From Clostridia bacterium (GTDB lineage Bacteria > Bacillota_E > RBS10-35 > JAJYVN01): DNA of 11,058 nt. The translations under genes and the position numbers were made by a program. Below are positions 6,492 to 11,058 of this stretch, one piece after another (the first letter of the stretch is position 1; the number at the start of each line of letters is the position of its first letter). The notes beneath the pieces were generated by a model that saw only the letters and a program-made list of their open reading frames with translations, was not told the DNA's origin and made no database searches. The stretch covers positions 1-11,058 of the forward strand of contig DAHWHT010000169.1 of the NCBI GenBank assembly GCA_027335515.1, in the 5' to 3' direction.

Positions 6492-7505
6492 ATGTGGGGT
6501 CTGCTCTCGCGCGACATGGGTATCGATCTTGGCACCGCGAACACCTTGGTCTACGTGCGCGGCCGCGGTATTGTGTTGCAGGAACCGTCGGTGGTGGCCA
6601 TCAAGAGCGAGACGAAGCAGCCGGTCGCGGTGGGCACGGACGCCAAGCGGATGATCGGCCGGACCCCCGGGAACATCGTCGCCATCCGCCCGATGAAAGA
6701 CGGCGTGATCGCGGACTTCGACATCACGCAGACGATGCTGCGCCATTTCATCGGCAAGGCGAGCCGTCGGCGGACGCTGTTCAAGCCGCGCGTCGTCATC
6801 TGCGTCCCGTCCGGGGTCACCGGCGTCGAAAAGCGGGCTGTGGTCGATGCCGCCGAGCAGGCCGGCGCCCAAAAGGCTTTCACGATCGACGAACCGATGG
6901 CGGCGGCGATCGGGGCCGGGCTGCCCGTGCATGAGCCGACCGGCTCGATGGTCGTGGATATCGGCGGGGGCACCACGGAGGTGGCCGTCATCTCGCTGGG
7001 CGGTGTGGTGCAGCCGCGATCGATCCGCGTGGCCGGAAACGAGATGGACGAGGCCATCGTCAACTACGTCAAACGCAACTACAATCTGGCCATCGGCGAG
7101 CGGACCGCCGAGGAGGTCAAGATCGCCATCGGCTCGGCATATCCCGTCAACGACGACGCGACGATGGACATCCGGGGACGCGACCTCGTGACGGGGCTGC
7201 CAAAGAACCTGCGCCTGACCGCGGCCGAGGTGCGCCAAGCCGTCCAGGAGCCCGTGGGGGCGATTGTCGACGCGATTCGCTTCACGCTGGAGTTTACGCC
7301 GCCGGAACTCGCCGCGGACATCATGGACCGCGGGATTGTCATGACGGGCGGCGGGGCGCTGCTGCGCGGGCTCGACCGCCGCGTCAGCGAGGAGACCGGT
7401 ATGCCCGTGGTGGTCTCGGATGAACCGTTGCTGTGCGTGGCCAAGGGCACCGGGCACGTGGTGGAGGATCTGGAGAACCTGCGGCACGTCCTGCTCACGC
7501 CCTGA
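6492..7505 (+). CDS. mreB: Rod-shape determining actin-like protein MreB
   Basis: A 337-residue actin homologue that polymerises under the membrane and directs lateral peptidoglycan synthesis with MreC, MreD and the SEDS/PBP2 enzymes. The ATPase signatures are all present: phosphate-1 loop [13 protein letters not shown] (10-22), phosphate-2 [16 protein letters not shown] (156-171), adenosine motif [14 protein letters not shown] (281-294), plus [13 protein letters not shown] (134-146) and [11 protein letters not shown] (180-190). The length is normal. The start at 6492 retains a short hydrophobic/amphipathic N-terminus (MWGLLSRD), which in other MreB proteins helps membrane attachment; the alternative ATG at 6516 would remove it. 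A GGAGGGG site (6473-6479) lies inside the end of radC, 12 bases upstream, which suggests translation linked to radC. Confidence 0.98.
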   Translation: MWGLLSRDMGIDLGTANTLVYVRGRGIVLQEPSVVAIKSETKQPVAVGTDAKRMIGRTPGNIVAIRPMKDGVIADFDITQTMLRHFIGKASRRRTLFKPRVVICVPSGVTGVEKRAVVDAAEQAGAQKAFTIDEPMAAAIGAGLPVHEPTGSMVVDIGGGTTEVAVISLGGVVQPRSIRVAGNEMDEAIVNYVKRNYNLAIGERTAEEVKIAIGSAYPVNDDATMDIRGRDLVTGLPKNLRLTAAEVRQAVQEPVGAIVDAIRFTLEFTPPELAADIMDRGIVMTGGGALLRGLDRRVSEETGMPVVVSDEPLLCVAKGTGHVVEDLENLRHVLLTP

Positions 7506-7880
7506 ATCCCGTCGCGTCGCTGCGTCAGGCCCCGGTCGCGGGGCGGGGTCCGGTCGCCCAACCCTCCTGAGCGGCGGGGCGCAGGGTGCCCGGGCCGCGG
7601 CGGTTGAAGCGCGGCCATCCCCACCGGGGGCGGTGGCGGCGGATCCGCGCGGCGTGGAACGGATGGGGGAGGTGGAGCATGTGTCCATGTCGGTTAGGGA
7701 CCGACCACCGGCGTCTGGCCGCGCCCACCTCCCGGCGGCGTCGCGGGCCCTTGGGGTACGGCCGGTCGTTCCCATCCGTGCGCGGTCTTCGGGGTGCCGT
7801 GCCACGTCCCCGCCGGGGGAGGGGGCGCGACCCGGCCCGCGGCGGAATGCGACGGTGGCCGAGGGTCGCGTCGCAACGGG
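7506..7880. other. 375-bp spacer between mreB and mreC
   Basis: This gap is unusually long for an mreBCD cluster. It contains a GC-only hairpin CCCCG-GTCG-CGGGG (7530-7543) without a T-tract and a strong ribosome-binding-like GGGGGAGGTGG (7665-7675). The small open frame described separately follows. I saw no clear -10/-35 pair. Confidence 0.5.
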
Positions 7881-7884
7881 ATGA
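7681..7884 (+). CDS. Possible small ORF of unknown function upstream of mreC
   Basis: Starting at GTG 7681 (or ATG 7687) the frame encodes about 67 residues, beginning VSMSVRDRPPASGRAHLPAA, and ends in TGA at 7882-7884. Support comes from the strong site GGGGGAGGTGG (7665-7675) at proper distance, and from the stop overlapping the mreC ATG in an ATGA arrangement, a usual sign of coupled translation. Against it, the peptide is Arg/Pro/Gly-rich without recognisable domain, signal or membrane segment, and the frame is open upstream into mreB, as happens by chance at this GC content. It may be a leader peptide that only promotes mreC translation, or not a gene at all. Confidence 0.3.
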   Translation: MSMSVRDRPPASGRAHLPAASRALGVRPVVPIRARSSGCRATSPPGEGARPGPRRNATVAEGRVATG

Positions 7885-8819
7885 GCAGGGCCAGGCCCAG
7901 GTCGTCGGGTCCGCGGCGGCGGCGCGCCATCGGCAGGCGGTTTGCGCGCCTGGCGCCGCTTGCGTCTGTGCGGCGGGGTTCGCGCCGTCAGCGTCGCTTT
8001 TGGTCGGGGATCGCCGTTGCCGCCGCGCTGGTCGGCCTGATGGCCGTCACCGTCCGGCTGGACGCCTGGAGCGGGCCGGCGGCGGCGCTTGGTTCCGCCG
8101 TGGCGCCGGCGGCCGGGGTGTTCAGCGGCGCCTACCAAGGTGCCAGCGGATTGGCACGGCGCGTGGGCGGTCTGTGGTCGCTGCAGGCGCAAAACCACAA
8201 GCTGCGGCGGCAGGTGGCGCAACTGCGGCAGCAACTGCTGCTCCAGGGGCAGCTGCGTGCCGAAAACACCCGGTTGCGCGCCTTGGTCCATCTCCAGGAG
8301 GCGTCCTCCACCCTCGGCCTCGGACGTGGCATTGCGGCCGCGGTGATCGGTCGCAGCCCGGACGCCTGGTTCCGCTGGGTGACCGTGGATAAGGGCACGG
8401 CGGCCGGGGTGCGGGCTGGAATGATCGCCATGACCCCCGGCGGGCTGATCGGGCGCGTGGAGTCCGGCGTCGGGCCCGCCGCGGCTCGGATTCTCCTGGT
8501 GACCGATCCGAGCTTTGGTGTCGGGGTTCTCGACCAACGCCACGGCTCCGGTGCGGAAGGGGTGGCCGTCGGCCGGCTCGGCAGCCACAACCTTCGCGCC
8601 ACGTTCTTCTCGCCGACCGCGAAGGTGAAGGTCGGCGACACGCTGGTCACTTCGGGTTTGAACGGCGGGTACCCGGCGGGATTGCCGCTCGGTGTCGTCA
8701 CCCGCGTGTTCCAAGGAGACGTTGGCCTTGTGCGCCAAGCGACGGTGCATCCCTCCGCCCACCTGGAGGCGTTGGCGGATGTGCTGTTGCTGTCGGCCCG
8801 CGGTGGTGGCGCCGGGTGA
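7881..8819 (+). CDS. mreC: Rod-shape determining protein MreC
   Basis: A 312-residue bitopic membrane protein that links MreB to the wall-synthesis enzymes outside the membrane. It has a strongly basic cytoplasmic N-terminus (1-39, many Arg), one membrane helix (about 40-58, FWSGIAVAAALVGLMAVTV) and a coiled coil (about 99-140, with QAQNHKLRRQVAQLRQQLLL). The beta-domain region follows, with typical MreC phrases: VIGRSPDAWFRWVTVDKGTA, GMIAMTPGGLIGRV, DTLVTSGLNGGYPAGLPLGV. The ATG at 7881 is chosen because the basic tail and membrane helix follow directly. An in-frame GTG at 7794 would add 29 residues without a better binding site. The 7881 start has only a weak site of its own, which fits coupling to the small frame ending there. 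The 3' end overlaps mreD by four bases. Confidence 0.93.
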   Translation: MSRARPRSSGPRRRRAIGRRFARLAPLASVRRGSRRQRRFWSGIAVAAALVGLMAVTVRLDAWSGPAAALGSAVAPAAGVFSGAYQGASGLARRVGGLWSLQAQNHKLRRQVAQLRQQLLLQGQLRAENTRLRALVHLQEASSTLGLGRGIAAAVIGRSPDAWFRWVTVDKGTAAGVRAGMIAMTPGGLIGRVESGVGPAAARILLVTDPSFGVGVLDQRHGSGAEGVAVGRLGSHNLRATFFSPTAKVKVGDTLVTSGLNGGYPAGLPLGVVTRVFQGDVGLVRQATVHPSAHLEALADVLLLSARGGGAG

Positions 8820-9340
8820 AGCGGGTCCTGGGACGGGCCGTCGGACTGTGGCTGCTGTTGGCCTTCCAGGCATCACTCGCCCCGCACCTGGAGGTGGCGG
8901 GGGTGGCCCCCGACCTGCCCCTGACGGCGGTGCTCGTCTGGGCCATGGCGGATGGACCGATCGGCGGCGCGGTGGCCGGGGTGGCTGCCGGGCTGGCGCT
9001 CGATCTGCTGCGCGGCAATGCCATCGGCCTGTTCGCCCTGGCCGCGGCGTGCGCCGGAGCGCTGTGCGGCTTTGCCGCGACCCGCCTCGACCCGGCGCGG
9101 TTCGTGGTGCGTTGGGTGTTGGCGGCCGGCGCCGCGGCGGTCTACGGCGCGGTGATTGCCGTGGCCTGGTGGCTCTTGGATCCCGGCTCGGTGCAGTGGC
9201 TTGGGGTCGGGCACCACCTGCTGGTGGCGGCGCTGTGGGATGCGAGTCTGGCGGCCGGGGCGTACGGGGTCTGGCAGCGGTGGGTGGTGCGGGGCGCTCG
9301 GCCTGCGGTGCTCCGCCCGCCGACGCCGCGGAATTGGTAG
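8816..9340 (+). CDS. mreD: Rod-shape determining protein MreD
   Basis: A 174-residue integral membrane protein of the elongasome. It has five or six hydrophobic segments: roughly 8-22, 34-45, 48-64, 68-88, 97-121 and 131-155. The family pattern GLALDLLRGNAIGLFAL at 59-75 is clear. The GTG start overlaps the mreC stop in GTGA (8816-8819), so translation is probably coupled to mreC and no strong separate binding site is seen. Length is normal for MreD. Its identity rests on the membrane pattern, this motif and its place after mreC. Confidence 0.92.
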   Translation: MKRVLGRAVGLWLLLAFQASLAPHLEVAGVAPDLPLTAVLVWAMADGPIGGAVAGVAAGLALDLLRGNAIGLFALAAACAGALCGFAATRLDPARFVVRWVLAAGAAAVYGAVIAVAWWLLDPGSVQWLGVGHHLLVAALWDASLAAGAYGVWQRWVVRGARPAVLRPPTPRNW

Positions 9341-9386
9341 CGGGTTCCGGACGCGGTATGTCTGGCCGGGAGGATGACGGCCCTCA

Positions 9387-9392
9387 TATAAT
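9387..9392 (+). promoter_or_regulatory. -10 box of a probable citrate synthase promoter
   Basis: A perfect TATAAT lies 46 bp after the mreD stop and 80 bp before the citrate synthase start. No good -35 is visible at 16-18 bp upstream (the region reads GGCCGG), so an activator or a different sigma factor may be involved. It suggests the gene is transcribed apart from mreBCD. Confidence 0.55.
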
Positions 9393-9455
9393 GAAGTCGT
9401 ATGTGGGTGGCATCACGGTTCCCCGGCCGGCGGCGGGGGGGCGGATGGTCCCGGC

Positions 9456-9464
9456 GGGGGAGGG
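9456..9464 (+). promoter_or_regulatory. Ribosome binding site that fixes the citrate synthase start
   Basis: GGGGGAGGG lies 7 bases before the GTG at 9472. In-frame ATGs at 9358, 9391 and 9445 lack comparable sites, and the ATG at 9391 overlaps the TATAAT box. Confidence 0.75.
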
Positions 9465-9471
9465 CGAAGCG

Positions 9472-10584
9472 GTGGCGGCAACCAAGGGTGGACTTGAGGA
9501 CGTCGTGGCCTGCGTGACGGAGATTTGTGCCATTGATGGCGATGCCGGCCGGTTGCTCTATCGGGGCTACGATGTCGCGGACCTGGCCGAGAATTGTTCG
9601 TTTGACGAGGTCGCCTATCTCCTGTGGCGCGGCAGCCTGCCGGAGCCGCAGGACCGCGAGGCGCTGCGGACGGAACTGCGCGCCGCCTCCTCCCTGCCGG
9701 TCCCGGTGCGCGACTTTTTGGCGCGGTTGCCGCGCCAGCGGCCGATGGCCGCCCTGCGTACGGCGGTCTCCGCCCTGGAGGTTTTGGATCCCCCGGCCGC
9801 ATCCGGACCGGAGGCGGGCGTGGCCCAGGCCGTGCGTCTGACCGGGCAACTCGCCGCCGTGACGGCTGCCTGGTGGCGCCTCGGTCAGGGCCAGGAGGTT
9901 TTGGAACCGCTCCCCGACCTCGACCACGCCGCTCAATTTCTGTATCTGTTGACGGGACGGGTTCCGGATGCCCTGGCGGCCCGGGCGATGAACGTGGCGG
10001 CCGTGCTGCATGCCGACCATGAACTCAACGCCTCCACGTTTGCGGCCCGCGTGACGGCGGCCACCCTGGCCGGCATGCACGCCGCCGTCACCTCGGCCAT
10101 GGGGGCGTTGGAGGGGCCGCTGCACGGCGGTGCCAACGAGGCGGCGATGCACACGGTGGACGAGGTCGGTTCGCCGGAGCGGGCGCAGGAGTGGATCAGC
10201 GCCCGACTGGCCGCCGGCCAACGCATTCCGGGGTTTGGCCACCGCGTCTACCACACCGTCGACCCACGGGCGGTCGTGCTGGCCCGCTGGGCGCAGCGCC
10301 TTGGCGCCCAGGCGGGGGACCTTCGCGGCTACGAAACCACGGTGGCGATGGACAACGCCATGCGGCGCCTGCGCGGGCTTTATCCGAACCTGGATCTGTA
10401 TTCGGGAGACGTCTATCGCCAGCTTGGTATTCCCTGTGCCCTGTTCACGCCCGTGTTCGCGGTCTGCCGCATCAGCGGCTGGACGGCGCACGTGTTGGAG
10501 CAGTATGCGCACAACCGCCTGATCCGCCCAAGGGCGCGCTACGTCGGCGCCCAGCTCCGGCAGCTTGCGGCAGGGTCCCGCTGA
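9472..10584 (+). CDS. Citrate synthase (type found in Bacillota)
   Basis: Condenses acetyl-CoA with oxaloacetate to citrate at the entry of the TCA cycle. From GTG 9472 it has 370 residues, the length of the shorter Bacillus-type enzymes. It starts with the familiar TKGGLEDVVACVTEICAIDG followed by GRLLYRGYDVADLA. The catalytic triad is present: His218 (PLHGGANEA), His257 (GFGHRVYHTVDPRA) and Asp308 (NLDLYSG). HADHELNASTFAARV (180-194) and the C-terminal VFAVCRISGWTAHVLEQY with the RPRARYVG end are also typical. A 2-methylcitrate synthase cannot be excluded by eye, since the two share these motifs. It sits between mreD and minC, an unexpected place for a TCA gene, and seems to have its own promoter. 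I leave the symbol blank because citZ, citA and gltA cannot be told apart here. Confidence 0.95.
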   Translation: MAATKGGLEDVVACVTEICAIDGDAGRLLYRGYDVADLAENCSFDEVAYLLWRGSLPEPQDREALRTELRAASSLPVPVRDFLARLPRQRPMAALRTAVSALEVLDPPAASGPEAGVAQAVRLTGQLAAVTAAWWRLGQGQEVLEPLPDLDHAAQFLYLLTGRVPDALAARAMNVAAVLHADHELNASTFAARVTAATLAGMHAAVTSAMGALEGPLHGGANEAAMHTVDEVGSPERAQEWISARLAAGQRIPGFGHRVYHTVDPRAVVLARWAQRLGAQAGDLRGYETTVAMDNAMRRLRGLYPNLDLYSGDVYRQLGIPCALFTPVFAVCRISGWTAHVLEQYAHNRLIRPRARYVGAQLRQLAAGSR

Positions 10585-10592
10585 TCCAACGT

Positions 10593-10639
10593 GCCCCGCG
10601 CCAGCCGATCCCTGCTGGCAGATGGTGTCGTTGCGGGGC
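10593..10639 (+). repeat. Two-level inverted repeat after the citrate synthase gene
   Basis: GCCCCGC (10593-10599) is complementary to GCGGGGC (10633-10639). Inside it, CCAGC (10601-10605) pairs with GCTGG (10614-10618). It lies eight bases after the stop codon and may act as a 3' end or processing structure. The absence of a T-tract speaks against a normal intrinsic terminator. Confidence 0.45.
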
Positions 10640-10691
10640 GAGGCGACGGGAAGCGGGGGGGGCGATCATGGCCGCGCGCGGGAGGGTTGGT

Positions 10692-10740
10692 CCGCGGTCT
10701 CCGAGAACAAGGGGGCGGATCGCCGCTCCGAGACCGGCGG
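10692..10740 (+). promoter_or_regulatory. Long imperfect hairpin in the region before minC
   Basis: The left arm CCGC-GGTCTC-C-GAG (10692-10705) matches the right arm CTC-C-GAGACC-g-GCGG (10726-10740). There is one C-C mismatch and one bulged G, giving 13 pairs around a 20-base loop. The loop itself contains GGCG-GAT-CGCC. A smaller hairpin GGGCT / AGCCC (10753-10757 with 10768-10772) follows. It could be an RNA leader structure or an operator; it matches no riboswitch class I know. Confidence 0.45.
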
Positions 10741-10793
10741 TATCCCCCGCGTGGGCTTGACGGATACAGCCCTTCCCCCCTGGAGGCGCAGGC

Positions 10794-11058
10794 GTGGCAG
10801 GACGAGAGACCACGGATCCACAGGACGCCGCCGCGCAGTTGCTGGAACTGACCCCGACCCGGTCGGGGTTGCGGGTGCATCTGCCCCCGCAGGGGGACTT
10901 CCCGTCGGCCCTGGCCCAGCTTGAGCGGGTGACCGCATCCGGCAGCGTGCGGGGCCGGGCGGTGACGGTGGACGTCGGCGGTCGTTCGTTGGGTGCCAGT
11001 GAGATGCGGCAGATTGAGACCTTGCTGCTGGATCGGGCCGGGGCGGCGCTGCTGCAGG
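10794..11058 (+). CDS. minC: Septum site-determining protein MinC, N-terminal part (partial)
   Basis: The frame runs from GTG 10794 to the window edge (88 codons) and is cut off there. The GGAGG site at 10782-10786 is 7 bases upstream. MinC blocks FtsZ ring assembly away from mid-cell together with MinD. The visible part matches a MinC N-terminal domain: SGLRVHLPPQGDFPSALAQL (about 24-43), then GRAVTVDVGGRSLGASEM (54-71) and RQIETLLLD. The beta-helical C-terminal domain that binds MinD would lie beyond the edge. The position after an mre cluster supports the call, since mreBCD-minCD is a common order in Bacillota. The N-terminal domain is weakly conserved, so identity is probable rather than certain. 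Confidence 0.8.
   Translation, partial: MAGRETTDPQDAAAQLLELTPTRSGLRVHLPPQGDFPSALAQLERVTASGSVRGRAVTVDVGGRSLGASEMRQIETLLLDRAGAALLQ

Noticed and set aside
6486..8876. Long minus-strand frame opposite mreB and mreC
   Set aside because: Antisense to two well-identified genes and of low-complexity composition; no binding site or family resemblance.
8692..9471. Upstream in-frame extension of citrate synthase through mreD
   Set aside because: The extension overlaps mreD in another frame and lacks citrate synthase features; the strong binding site and family N-terminus place the start at 9472.
9142..10512. Long minus-strand frame opposite citrate synthase
   Set aside because: Shadow of an intact gene with all catalytic residues; no protein-like features of its own.
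10565..10924. Plus-strand frames crossing from the end of citrate synthase into minC
   Set aside because: They overlap both genes in the wrong frame and are Arg/Gly-rich; the minC frame with its GGAGG site is the better explanation.

Overview
The window is very GC-rich (G or C at most third codon positions) and reads as chromosomal sequence from a high-GC Gram-positive bacterium of the Bacillota type. The grounds are a T-box riboswitch in front of valS, the radC-mreB-mreC-mreD-minC order, strong GGGGAGG-type ribosome binding sites and frequent GTG starts. Lineages such as Thermaerobacter, Sulfobacillus or Symbiobacterium would fit, but the sequence alone does not settle this.

Region 1-1833 is accessory and eroded. 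It opens with the C-terminal end of an Rpn-like (PD-(D/E)XK recombination-promoting nuclease / putative transposase) protein carrying an RQEG tandem repeat. About 1 kb without a recognisable intact gene follows, then a decayed C-terminal piece of a tyrosine recombinase (1267-1533). From 1834 on the sequence is compact and intact.

The housekeeping part begins with an orphan NarL/LuxR-type response regulator (1834-2478). Next is a complete valS expression unit: a TATAAT promoter, a T-box leader with a valine-compatible specifier and UGGU acceptor-pairing bulge, an intrinsic terminator, and valyl-tRNA synthetase (2821-5517) with its own terminator. radC (5706-6482) follows and is closely linked to mreB (6492-7505). 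mreC (7881-8819) and mreD (8816-9340) overlap by four bases. Together MreB, MreC and MreD form the elongasome core that guides lateral wall synthesis in rod-shaped cells. A 375-bp gap between mreB and mreC holds a possible small ORF whose stop overlaps the mreC start.

A citrate synthase gene (9472-10584) with its own TATAAT -10 box sits between mreD and minC. minC (10794 to the edge, partial) encodes the division-site inhibitor and is preceded by a long imperfect hairpin. The layout therefore links tRNA charging, cell shape and septum placement, with a TCA-cycle gene inserted as a separate unit.

I found no CRISPR array, tRNA, rRNA, intact mobile element or obviously new multi-gene system. 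The items most worth a second look are the mreB-mreC spacer ORF, the citrate synthase insertion, the structured element before minC, and the eroded island at the left end.
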